Shown here: positions 53,970 through 60,862 of the stretch, piece by piece
Layout of the letters: every line of letters starts with the position of its first letter
How positions within the stretch are numbered: the first letter of the stretch is position 1
NCBI GenBank assembly: GCA_002420115.1
Contig: DIHK01000072.1
Location: 57,006 to 117,867 of the forward strand
DNA from: Nitrospira sp. UBA5698
GTDB lineage: Bacteria > Nitrospirota > Nitrospiria > Nitrospirales > Nitrospiraceae
Direction of reading: 5' to 3'
DNA length: 60,862 nucleotides
Notes under the pieces: model-generated
Told to the model about the DNA's origin: nothing
Seen by the model: the letters and a program-made list of their open reading frames with translations, nothing else
Databases searched by the model: none
Program-made: the position numbers and the translations under genes

Positions 53970-54722
53970 TTAGGGTTTGCGCATGCGCTGGATACTTGAG
54001 GCAACCTCTGCAAGTCCTCCCTGTTCAAGCAAGGCCAGCTGCATCTGAGACAAGTCCGAATCAGCCGGATTGGCCTGCATCAAATCGGCAATGGCCATGA
54101 GGGCGTCGTACCAGACGCCAGCTTCGGCATAGCGTCTTGGCGCATCCGCTTCACCTGACAAAGACCGTTCCAGTTTGTCGCGAGTAACCCGTTCAATCGC
54201 TCCCTTCGCTACAACGTTAGCCGATGGCTCGTCGGGATCCATCACCAACGCTACCGACCATTGATATCGCTCTCCAGGCACTAATTTCGCCTTATAGTCG
54301 GCAAGCCTGATCTGCTGTACGCCTCCTCTGGTCGGGCTTGGAAGTTTCGTTTCTATAATTGGAGCCTCGGCATTGTCAGCAATGAGCGTGAATTCATACG
54401 ACAGATTGTGGTTGGTCGGGGTGAACCAAAACAGGACCGGCTGCTCTTGAAGCGTGAACCCGACATGGTTGGGAGCCAAGAGGCTGATCATCGGGAGGCT
54501 CTTGTTCGTCCCGCGCGTTCCCCCGCCCCTCCTGATCCCTGCAGCCGGAGCCCCTTTCCTTGGTGGAATGTACAGTAAGGGCTTTGCCGTAAGATTGGAC
54601 TTCGACTGAGATGCGGTTGCTTGAGTGGCTTTTCCTTGTCCTTCCGCCGCTATGGAACCCCAGGAGAACGGGAAGAGAAGTCCCATCGCCGCACCAACAA
54701 TGATAATGAAGCGTCCTATCAT
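53970..54722 (-). CDS. DUF928 domain protein
   Basis: 250 residues with a signal peptide (IIIVGAAMGLLFPFSWGSIAA). The mature part has the DUF928 features: LLYIPPRKGAPA, GGGTRGTN, ISLLAPNHVGFTLQEQPVLFWF and AEAGVWYDALMAIADL. DUF928 genes commonly lie beside CHAT, CHASE2 and haemagglutinin-type genes in cyanobacteria, which is exactly the context here, although this gene is on the opposite strand, convergent with the cyclase. Probably periplasmic or at the outer membrane. Function unknown. Confidence 0.87.
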   Translation of the reverse strand: MIGRFIIIVGAAMGLLFPFSWGSIAAEGQGKATQATASQSKSNLTAKPLLYIPPRKGAPAAGIRRGGGTRGTNKSLPMISLLAPNHVGFTLQEQPVLFWFTPTNHNLSYEFTLIADNAEAPIIETKLPSPTRGGVQQIRLADYKAKLVPGERYQWSVALVMDPDEPSANVVAKGAIERVTRDKLERSLSGEADAPRRYAEAGVWYDALMAIADLMQANPADSDLSQMQLALLEQGGLAEVASSIQRMRKP

Positions 54723-55254
54723 GATCGCTCCTTTCTATGCTCCTGCAGGTTCAACACAATATGGCCCAGCCATATCAAATCCCCATCTTCGCTCTGCAAG
54801 GCATCTCTCCTGAGGTACTCCTCGCGTCTGAGTGACACCTCTCCATGTTGTCATCACCTGCTTATAAGCGCGTACACATGTTTTGATGCAGAATATACGC
54901 GCATCCTCTGTGTAAATCCACACAGTCTCCATGGAATCATGGCAGTACCTCACAAGCACAAGAGCGAGGCTTGTTGAGGTTCCCGTTTTAAGGATGCATA
55001 ATTTAGTCTTTGGATCACCGCTCCTGCGAAGATGATGTGGGCCAATCTTAGAATGCACTACTTATCGATAGCTTACGACGACCGATGAGAGAAGCGTCGG
55101 GTTGGGTGAAACATGCTACCAGTCTAGCGGGATACTACCTGTATCCGACTTGATTCTGCATCTTATTCGATTCATCCTGGATGACGGTTGGAAGCTTGAC
55201 TACGGATCAATTCCTCTTGCGGGCAATGCAGCATTCCTTGATAATGCTCCTACG
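54723..55254. other. Gene-free spacer of about 530 bp
   Basis: No clear gene. It must hold the promoter of the DUF928 gene (minus strand) at its left end. The middle is relatively AT-rich. A small plus-strand ORF follows at 55255. Confidence 0.45.
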
Positions 55255-55410
55255 ATGAGCACGACAACGAAACTCCGTTCTTTTAGAGGTCGGTTGGAAT
55301 TCCGGATGATATCCATCGGGATGTCGGTGTTTGCCTACCTACTCGAGAAAATGATCCTCCGTTCAGTCAAAAGCGGCGAAGCGAAACCGCGTGGATCGCG
55401 TATCTCGTGA
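55255..55410 (+). CDS. Possible small membrane protein
   Basis: 51 residues from an ATG at 55255 with no good ribosome-binding site. The core ISIGMSVFAYLLEKMILRSV is a plausible single membrane segment with basic flanks, a composition uncommon by chance, but the C-terminal residues are encoded by the dispersed repeat that begins before its stop. It may be real, truncated by repeat insertion, or spurious. Confidence 0.3.
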   Translation: MSTTTKLRSFRGRLEFRMISIGMSVFAYLLEKMILRSVKSGEAKPRGSRIS

Positions 55411-55468
55411 AGCGTGTAGCGTCTGAATCCGGGGACGAGATACGATTCACGTTTCACGTACGACGAGT
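55411..55468. repeat. Dispersed GTGAARC repeat with hairpin
   Basis: GTGAAGCGTGTAGCGTCTGA, ATCCGGGGACGAGATACGA and TTCACGTTTCACGTACGACG. It shares the centre TCTGAATCCGG..ACGAGATACG with other copies and lies 26 bp past the end of the UspA-UbiB gene. Confidence 0.8.
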
Positions 55469-55493
55469 GCTGTCGCAGCGGCTTATCTGTCGG

Positions 55494-57578
55494 TTACCGT
55501 CCGCGCGCTAGATCGAGCACCAATCCAATAATCAGCAGTCCGGCAACGATCCCGAACGACACGGAGACCCAGTCAGCAGCGGTTGTTGACGTCGCCGTGA
55601 GTCCGCTGGCGAGAATACTCGCAGCAGCGGTCAACCCTACAGCAAGACGCCGACCTGTACGGCGAACCGTATCCTCCAATGAATTCGCCTTAAAATTGAC
55701 AACCAGCTTTTGGCCAGGGCGTGCACCAATGAGGTGTTCAATCGCTTCAACGACCCGTTCGGCTCGTACTTTCAACTTCTGCGACTGATACACCAACGCT
55801 CGAGGATCCAGGGTGGCACCCAAACGTTTCAGCATCGACCGCATCAAAAACTTGCCCGCCACATCATACGGATCGAGCTTGGGATCCAACTGCGCGGTCG
55901 CGAGCTGGACCTGCGCAAGCGCCTTGGCCGCAAGGGTCAGTGACGCCGGCAATGGAACCCCATGTCGAACCCCGATCGCACTCATTTCCTGCAAGAGCGG
56001 TCCGATCTGCATGTCGGCCAGAGCCGCTGTACGGTATTTGGAAATCATCTCGCCGATATCACTCTGAAACTGAGGGACATCCAGATCACTCCGGTCGAGG
56101 GATCCAGCCATCATGAGGATCACGTCACTCAGGAACACCGTATCTTCTTTCCACAAGGCCATCAGCAACAATAAAAGATGCTCGCGCACGTTGGCGTCCA
56201 CCGCCCCGACCATCCCAAAATCCAAGAGGTAGATACAGTCCTTCCACCACATGAGATTGCCGGGGTGTGGATCGGCATGGAAGAAACCCTCGACGATGAT
56301 TTGCTTGTAGAAACTTTCCAAGAGCTGACGAGCGGCCTCGACGCGTTCAGGACCGTCCGGCGCCTGGGCAATCTTGACGCCTTGGATTTCTTCCATCACC
56401 AGCAATCGGCCGGTCGACAACTCCCGATACACGGATGGAACCGCCAATTGATCATAGTCCGCGAGCACCATCTGCATCCGGCCGATGTTCTCGATTTCCT
56501 GACGGAAGTCGAGTTCGCGCTGAAGCGACGTAGAGAGGTGCTTGAACACGGCCTCCATATTCACCACTTGGTTGAGCGCGGGACGCTTGCCGACCTTCTC
56601 GGCAAAGACCTCCAGGAGAGCCAGATCCTGTTCAATTTCCGCTCGTGCCGTAGGCCGCTGAATCTTGACGACCACCCGATCTCCGGTTTCGAGCGTCGCC
56701 CGATGCACTTGGGCGATGGTCCCTGCAGCGAGCGGTTTGGGGTCAATCGACTCGAACACATCCTCCCACGGCACCCGCAATTCCTGTTCGGCCACTCGAA
56801 CGACTTCGCCCTCGGACATCGGAGGAACGTGGCTCTGCAACATCGCGAGTTCCTCAATGTATTCCGCCGGAAGCAGATCCGGACGAGTCGACAACACCTG
56901 CCCCAATTTTGAGAAGGTCGGACCGAGCTCCTCCAGCGCCGTACGAAGACGCTTGGCTTGCTGACGACGTGTCGCAATATCCGATGGAGCCGGTTTGCTC
57001 AACAGTTCTTGTACGCCATGCTTGGCCATTACGGTAGCGATTCTGACCGCCCGTGCTCCCATGTGAGGCTCGGAGACGGGAAAGTCGGTCTGCGAAGACA
57101 GGACCGGCGAGGCTGATGCTTGGTACCCATCAGCCAATAACTGCGTATTCACGATGATCACCGTGCAGCGCGAATTGTGACTGATACGGTTCGGGACGTT
57201 GCCGAGCAAAAACTCTTTCCTCCCGGCCATACCAGAATTTCCCACGACCAAGACATCGATGGCTTCTTCCTCAGCAGCGCGAACGATGGCCAACGCCGGG
57301 TCATCATCCATCACGACGAGTGCATGTCCTCGCTCCCCGACAAGCTGCCGCACGAAATCTGCCAGTTCATGCTTTGCGGCCGCCGCTTGCGTATGCTCCG
57401 CCGTACTGAATTCTGCGGTGGATGGATGCTGCGGCAGGATGACCTGAACCACGAACAGATCTGCGCCATAGCGCTCGGCGAATTGAGCCGCCCAGAGAAC
57501 AGCTTGCTCCGCTGTCTTAGAGCGGTCGGTGCCGACCATGACACGCCGTATGGTGCTGTTCTGAGGCTGATCGCTCAT
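55494..57578 (-). CDS. Fusion of universal stress (UspA) domain and ABC1/UbiB kinase
   Basis: About 694 residues from ATG 57578 (MSDQPQNSTIRR), with AAGG upstream; the longer frame to 57758 overlaps the divergent gene and is rejected. N-terminal UspA domain (about 8-145) with VGTDRSKTAEQAV and the ATP-loop-like VVGNSGMAGRKEFLLG. Then an atypical kinase of the ABC1/UbiB family (about 185-620): ATP-site Ala/Gly region LAAGTIAQVHRATL, KIQRP, catalytic FFHADPHPGNLM and LLDFGMVG. Two C-terminal membrane segments anchor it. UbiB kinases support quinone metabolism; joining one to UspA suggests stress control, an unusual combination. Confidence 0.9.
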   Translation of the reverse strand: MSDQPQNSTIRRVMVGTDRSKTAEQAVLWAAQFAERYGADLFVVQVILPQHPSTAEFSTAEHTQAAAAKHELADFVRQLVGERGHALVVMDDDPALAIVRAAEEEAIDVLVVGNSGMAGRKEFLLGNVPNRISHNSRCTVIIVNTQLLADGYQASASPVLSSQTDFPVSEPHMGARAVRIATVMAKHGVQELLSKPAPSDIATRRQQAKRLRTALEELGPTFSKLGQVLSTRPDLLPAEYIEELAMLQSHVPPMSEGEVVRVAEQELRVPWEDVFESIDPKPLAAGTIAQVHRATLETGDRVVVKIQRPTARAEIEQDLALLEVFAEKVGKRPALNQVVNMEAVFKHLSTSLQRELDFRQEIENIGRMQMVLADYDQLAVPSVYRELSTGRLLVMEEIQGVKIAQAPDGPERVEAARQLLESFYKQIIVEGFFHADPHPGNLMWWKDCIYLLDFGMVGAVDANVREHLLLLLMALWKEDTVFLSDVILMMAGSLDRSDLDVPQFQSDIGEMISKYRTAALADMQIGPLLQEMSAIGVRHGVPLPASLTLAAKALAQVQLATAQLDPKLDPYDVAGKFLMRSMLKRLGATLDPRALVYQSQKLKVRAERVVEAIEHLIGARPGQKLVVNFKANSLEDTVRRTGRRLAVGLTAAASILASGLTATSTTAADWVSVSFGIVAGLLIIGLVLDLARGR

Positions 57579-57732
57579 AAGATAACCCTTATAGGTAACG
57601 CCTCTATAGAACCCGAGAATGGGAATTTCGCGTGGAGTATGACTAGAACCTTTCTCAAAATCAAACAACGATTTTCTTCGCGTGCGAGGGCTCGAAAAGT
57701 GGTCGATCTCCATGATAGAAGGGTCCCGATCC

Positions 57733-58374
57733 ATGCACTTTGACATCACCACAGCCATCGGTTTTCTCGGCGGTGCGTTTTATCTCGCCAGTCACTACCA
57801 GAAAAACATGGTGTCTCTGCGCATCCTGGCCTTGGCCAGCAATGTGCTCTCCCTCATCTTCGGTCTCCTGCACTCGCATTTCGACATGATCAAGATGATT
57901 GAGCTGCCAGAGAATATCCTGAACGCAATCCTGCTCCCGGTGAATGCCAAACGGCTGAGCGAAATCCTCCGATTGACCAAGCAAATCGAACAGGCCACCG
58001 TGGAATCGCCTATTTCGGAATGGCTGTTGCCGCATATGCATCTCAAGAAACACCACACCGGGGACGTGCTGTTCAGGAAGGGGGACAAGGCCCACGAAAT
58101 TGTCTACGTGGCCGCTGGACGGCTCAAACTGCAAGAAGTCAACCACTATATCGAGCCCGGCGAGCTGATCGGGGAGATCGGACTCTTCTCAGGTGACAAG
58201 GTGCGCACCATGACCGTGGTCTGTGAAACGGACTGCGAGCTCTACAAAATGACCGATGAGATGATGTATCACCTGTACTACCAGAATCCAAAGCTCGGCT
58301 TCTTTTTCATGCGGCTGATCGTCGAGCGGCTGCTGCGCGACGTGCGGCGTCACAGGAGTGAATCTGCAACCTAG
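57733..58374 (+). CDS. Membrane-anchored cyclic-nucleotide-binding protein
   Basis: About 213 residues from ATG 57733. Two or three N-terminal hydrophobic segments (AIGFLGGAFYLASHYQ, ILALASNVLSLIFGLLH) are followed by a cNMP-binding domain of the CRP/FNR fold (about 95-205). The phosphate-binding cassette is EPGELIGEIGLFSGDKVRTMTV; the usual Glu in GE is present and the Arg at the cassette's end is Arg in KVRTMT. There is no helix-turn-helix, so it is not a transcription factor. Layout resembles Popeye-like membrane cAMP sensors. It is divergent from the UspA-UbiB gene and 3.9 kb from the CHASE2 cyclase gene. Confidence 0.85.
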   Translation: MHFDITTAIGFLGGAFYLASHYQKNMVSLRILALASNVLSLIFGLLHSHFDMIKMIELPENILNAILLPVNAKRLSEILRLTKQIEQATVESPISEWLLPHMHLKKHHTGDVLFRKGDKAHEIVYVAAGRLKLQEVNHYIEPGELIGEIGLFSGDKVRTMTVVCETDCELYKMTDEMMYHLYYQNPKLGFFFMRLIVERLLRDVRRHRSESAT

Positions 58375-58780
58375 CCCGCATTACTCATAAACACTTCTAC
58401 TGCAATCATCGCTGGATGGCCAAGGTTTGAGGGATGAGGCGCATGCCTCTGACCTCCAACCTCAGGTTTCCAACCATGACCGTTTTACGGTGCCGATTTG
58501 AGGTTCCGGCTTCCGTATAACTTGAAACATTGAACCTGAAACATGAAACTCCTGATCCAATGGCCCCTTGTACCAATTAGTTCACCCGCACGGTGGCAAT
58601 TCGTACAGGCCGGTGAACTGCCCGCACCCATTATCGTCACTATTCGACACAAACGATCCATAACACAGGGTTTTGGTACGCCCAGGTCAGCCAAGCTCCT
58701 CACACGCCGCTAGCATATGGGTTGCATAACCCCATGGCTTCTATACTAGTTTGTAGCCATCTGGGAGGGAATGCTTCAAC
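58375..58780. other. Gene-free spacer of about 406 bp with a repeat
   Basis: No convincing gene. A dispersed repeat occupies 58494-58557. A minus-strand reading at 58485-58703 contains one CxxCH (CTNCH) but is short and runs into the repeat; I treat it as a possible decayed cytochrome remnant. GGGAGGG before 58781 is the next gene's ribosome-binding site. Confidence 0.45.
58494..58557. repeat. Dispersed TGAAACN repeat
   Basis: GGCTTCCGTATAACTTGAAA, CATTGAACCTGAAACATGAA, ACTCCTGATCC: same plan as copies at 36291 and 39046. Confidence 0.75.
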
Positions 58781-59176
58781 ATGATTGATGTTCCAAAAAC
58801 AGCAGCTCTCAGCCTCTTACTGGTACTAGCCGTGCTAATCCCGTGGCAAGCCACGGAAGCAGCTCACAGCGTGCGTGGTCGGCACAGTCTGATCCATCGT
58901 CCACAGATTCAACCAGCCCCTGCTGCACCCGCTCCTCAACTTCAGTCCTCTTCCCCTGTGCAATCGACATCGTCGCAGTCCGTTCAGCGAAAAGTTGTGA
59001 AGAGACCTGCGGCACCTGCCTCACCCGTTGCAGAGGTCTCTCCAGCAGATCCCAGCAATTCACCACAAATTGATTCTCCACCACCAACCCCTCAATCCTA
59101 TAATCCCGATGACACTCCAGCAGAACCAGAAATGCTACCTCCACCGGAACCACAAGAATCACCCAACACCCAATAG
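58781..59176 (+). CDS. Proline-rich secreted protein
   Basis: 131 residues: a signal peptide (LSLLLVLAVLIPWQATEAA), then an almost wholly disordered tail rich in Pro, Ser, Ala and Gln (QIQPAPAAPAPQLQ, DSPPPTPQSYNPDDTPAEP). No folded domain. GGGAGGG lies about 11 bp upstream. May span the periplasm or decorate the wall; no family is recognised. It precedes pilT by 200 bp. Confidence 0.6.
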   Translation: MIDVPKTAALSLLLVLAVLIPWQATEAAHSVRGRHSLIHRPQIQPAPAAPAPQLQSSSPVQSTSSQSVQRKVVKRPAAPASPVAEVSPADPSNSPQIDSPPPTPQSYNPDDTPAEPEMLPPPEPQESPNTQ

Positions 59177-59192
59177 ACGTAGATCGTGCTTC

Positions 59193-59252
59193 TCGTGAAG
59201 CGTGAAACGTGAAGCGCATTTCGTTTCCGGACCCGGACGCTTCACGAATTTT
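59193..59252. repeat. Dispersed GTGAARC repeat with hairpin
   Basis: CTCGTGAAGCGTGAAACGTG, AAGCG, centre CATTTCGTTTCCGGACCCGG, right arm ACGCTTCACGAATT. Lies between the Pro-rich gene and pilT. Confidence 0.8.
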
Positions 59253-59376
59253 TGCCGCGTCGCTTACGCACGCATGAATACTGCGAACTGGGAGCCTGTC
59301 CAAGATCCGAGTTTCATTTGTCGATACATCAAGAATCCGTATACTACAACGGAAAGGACAGAGGAGGCTGAGCACG

Positions 59377-60456
59377 ATGCCCAAGATAGATGAACTTTTC
59401 CGCATGATGATCGAGCATGGGGCCTCGGACCTGCACCTGATTGCGGGACAAGCCCCTGCCTTTCGCATCCACGGTGAACTTGAGCGTCTTCCCGGAAACG
59501 CAATCCTCGATAACCAAGGCCTCCATGAACTTCTCTATGAGATCACTCCGGGGCCGAAGAAGGAAGTCTTTGAATCGACGGGTGACGTGGATTTTGGCTA
59601 TGAGATTCCCGGAGTCGCTCGCTTCCGCTCCAACTTTTTCAACCACAAGCACGGTATCGGGGCGGTGTTTCGGAAGATTCCGACGACCATCGTCTCTGCC
59701 GAAGACCTCGCGCTGCCGCCTGTCTTGACGCGCGCGGCCATGTTACGCAAGGGGTTGGTACTCGTGACCGGCCCGACCGGCAGCGGAAAGTCCACGACGC
59801 TCGCAGCCATGGTTGACTATGCCAACCGCCATCGGAAAGACCATATTCTCACCGTCGAGGACCCGATCGAATTCGTTCACCAGAGTAAGAACTGCATCGT
59901 CAACCACCGTGAAGTTGGCCTACATACCGTCACCTTCGGATCTGCGTTACGGGGAGCTCTCCGGGAGGATCCGGATATCATTCTCGTCGGAGAAATGCGG
60001 GATCTCGAGACGATCGCCTTGGCCGTCGAGGCAGCTGCAACCGGACACTTGGTGTTTGGCACGCTCCATACTGAGAACGCCGCCAAGACCGTGGACCGCA
60101 TCATCGAAGTTTTCCCGGCTTCAGAACAGCCGCAGATTCGGAACACCCTGTCCACAGCCCTGCGCGTCATCGTCGCACAGAACCTCTTCAAGCGGGTCGA
60201 TCAAAAGGGTCGCTGTGCGGCCCTGGAGATTCTGGTGTGCACCCCGGCCGTTGGTAATCTCATCCGGGACGCGAAGACCTTTCAGATCGCGTCTCAGATG
60301 CAGACGGGCAAAAACATCGGCATGCAGACGCTGGATGATGCCATTCAGGATCTCCTCACCAAGAAATGGATCGCCCCCGAAGAAGCCTATGACAAGGCGA
60401 TCGATAAGAATCGCTTCGCCAAATTCCTCAAGACCCCACCGGATGCGCTGCAGTAA
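59377..60456 (+). CDS. pilT: Type IV pilus retraction ATPase
   Basis: 359 residues, standard length. The N-terminal PAS-like domain opens with MPKIDELFRMMIEHGASDLHL; Walker A is GPTGSGKST (132-140), Asp box and Walker B are in VEDPIEFVHQ and DPDIILVGEMRD (about 198-208), and the His box is HLVFGTLHT (about 224-232). It powers pilus retraction and twitching motility. GAGGAGG precedes the ATG. No other pil gene is in the window; the stand-alone PilZ protein at 14 kb could be functionally related. Confidence 0.96.
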   Translation: MPKIDELFRMMIEHGASDLHLIAGQAPAFRIHGELERLPGNAILDNQGLHELLYEITPGPKKEVFESTGDVDFGYEIPGVARFRSNFFNHKHGIGAVFRKIPTTIVSAEDLALPPVLTRAAMLRKGLVLVTGPTGSGKSTTLAAMVDYANRHRKDHILTVEDPIEFVHQSKNCIVNHREVGLHTVTFGSALRGALREDPDIILVGEMRDLETIALAVEAAATGHLVFGTLHTENAAKTVDRIIEVFPASEQPQIRNTLSTALRVIVAQNLFKRVDQKGRCAALEILVCTPAVGNLIRDAKTFQIASQMQTGKNIGMQTLDDAIQDLLTKKWIAPEEAYDKAIDKNRFAKFLKTPPDALQ

Positions 60457-60489
60457 CCCTACGGCGTCGCAGCCAAAGGTTTCGCGATA

Positions 60490-60625
60490 GAGTTTCGGGT
60501 TTCAGGTTTCAGGATTGCAGATTTCGACTTCTGCATGACTTGAAACGTTAAACCTGAAACATGCAACGCGCACCCTGAAACGTATTTCATTTCCGACCCC
60601 AGACGCTTCACGTTTCACGTACGAC
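60490..60625. repeat. Dispersed repeat, composite of both subtypes
   Basis: GTTTCGGGTTTCAGGTTTCA, then CTTCTGCATGACTTGAAACG, TTAAACCTGAAACATGCAAC, CCTGAAACGTATTTCATTTC and finally ACGCTTCACGTTTCACGTAC. The longest copy in the window; it holds the 7-bp-periodic subtype and a GTGAARC right arm in one spacer. Confidence 0.8.
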
Positions 60626-60643
60626 GCTCAGGTACCTTACCCT

Positions 60644-60862
60644 TCAGGGGTGCTGAATTTCTTGGAGAGTGAACTGCTTCGGGAGGAGCACCGGCAAGAT
60701 TATCCCGATGGGATCACCGCGCTTGATGGTCGTCGGTTTATGCAGCTGTAACAAAAAGTTCGCCGTGAAGGCTTCATAGTCGGACAACCAGGGATACTGG
60801 TTTGGCGTGCGTTTATACTCCTGCGTTTTAATCCCTTCCCAAATAGAAAATGTTCGGTCTGG
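60644..60862 (-). CDS. C-terminal part of an unrecognised protein, cut by the window edge
   Basis: The minus-strand frame is open from the right edge (60862) to a TGA at 60644, giving the last 72 residues, with phrases such as FSIWEGIKTQEYKRTPNQYP, LLQLHKPTTIKRGDPIGIIL and the end FTLQEIQHP. Codon use and aromatic-rich protein-like sequence support a real gene. No family is recognised with confidence. It is convergent with pilT. Confidence 0.7.
   Translation of the reverse strand, partial: PDRTFSIWEGIKTQEYKRTPNQYPWLSDYEAFTANFLLQLHKPTTIKRGDPIGIILPVLLPKQFTLQEIQHP

Noticed and set aside
55102..55254. Longer N-terminal form of the small ORF at 55255
   Set aside because: The added residues look non-protein-like and no ribosome-binding site precedes 55102.
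58485..58703. Cytochrome-like ORF with CxxCH on the minus strand
   Set aside because: Single motif in a 72-residue frame whose C-terminus is dispersed-repeat sequence; no start signal; at most a decayed remnant.

Overview
The window reads as a stretch of bacterial chromosome of about 56-57% GC, densely coding on both strands. Gene content and protein style point to a Nitrospira-like bacterium (Nitrospirota): an Rh-type ammonia channel, glutamate synthase, GH57 amylase, Ycf46-type AAA ATPase, DUF5069, PilT and many short lipoproteins. This is inference from protein families; no rRNA or nitrification gene is present to prove it. If it is Nitrospira, the Rh-type channel fits ammonia-oxidising (comammox clade A) members better than strict nitrite oxidisers.

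Layout. 1-5.4 kb: tyrosine recombinase, TPR/periplasmic-binding protein, M50 protease, trpS. 5.5-11.1 kb: metallo-hydrolase, secreted and lipoproteins, AAA ATPase, NlpC/P60-like lipoprotein. 11.3-16.6 kb: accessory region with a repeat-built secreted protein, two overlapping membrane-protein genes, DUF5069, a PilZ gene and its broken partial copy either side of an FkbM methyltransferase, and a PIN-domain protein with a possible small partner. 16.6-22.6 kb: gltBD. 22.9-34.3 kb: housekeeping and carbohydrate genes (polyprenyl synthase, DUF1015, NtrC-type regulator, a MurU/AmgK-like pair, VanZ-like, GH57, galT, CCA enzyme, ThiS/MoaD-like). 34.8-38 kb: Lys/His-rich secreted peptide with a strong terminator, FnIII lipoprotein, tRNA-Arg(ACG) trailed by three tRNA-sized degenerate repeats, Rh-type ammonia channel. 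38-41.7 kb: FlgO/CsgG-like protein, thiD, alpha/beta hydrolase, class II PDE-like protein.

The most striking block is 42.5-54.7 kb: a lectin-domain secreted protein, a two-partner-secretion exoprotein (TpsA) and its outer-membrane transporter (TpsB), a TPR-CHAT protease, a CHASE2 nucleotide-cyclase-like receptor and, on the other strand, a DUF928 protein. It is preceded by about 0.86 kb of AT-rich gene-free DNA. It is flanked by a PDE-like gene (40.9 kb) and a membrane-anchored cyclic-nucleotide-binding protein (57.7 kb), which suggests, but does not prove, a surface-sensing circuit using a cyclic nucleotide. The cyclase lacks two canonical catalytic residues.

A second layer is a dispersed repeat family built from about 7-bp units (TGAAACN / GTGAARC), often arranged as hairpins. 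At least fourteen copies lie mostly just downstream of genes, and one sits in frame inside a membrane-protein gene. The last genes are a UspA-UbiB kinase fusion, the cyclic-nucleotide-binding protein, a Pro-rich secreted protein, pilT and a gene cut by the window edge.
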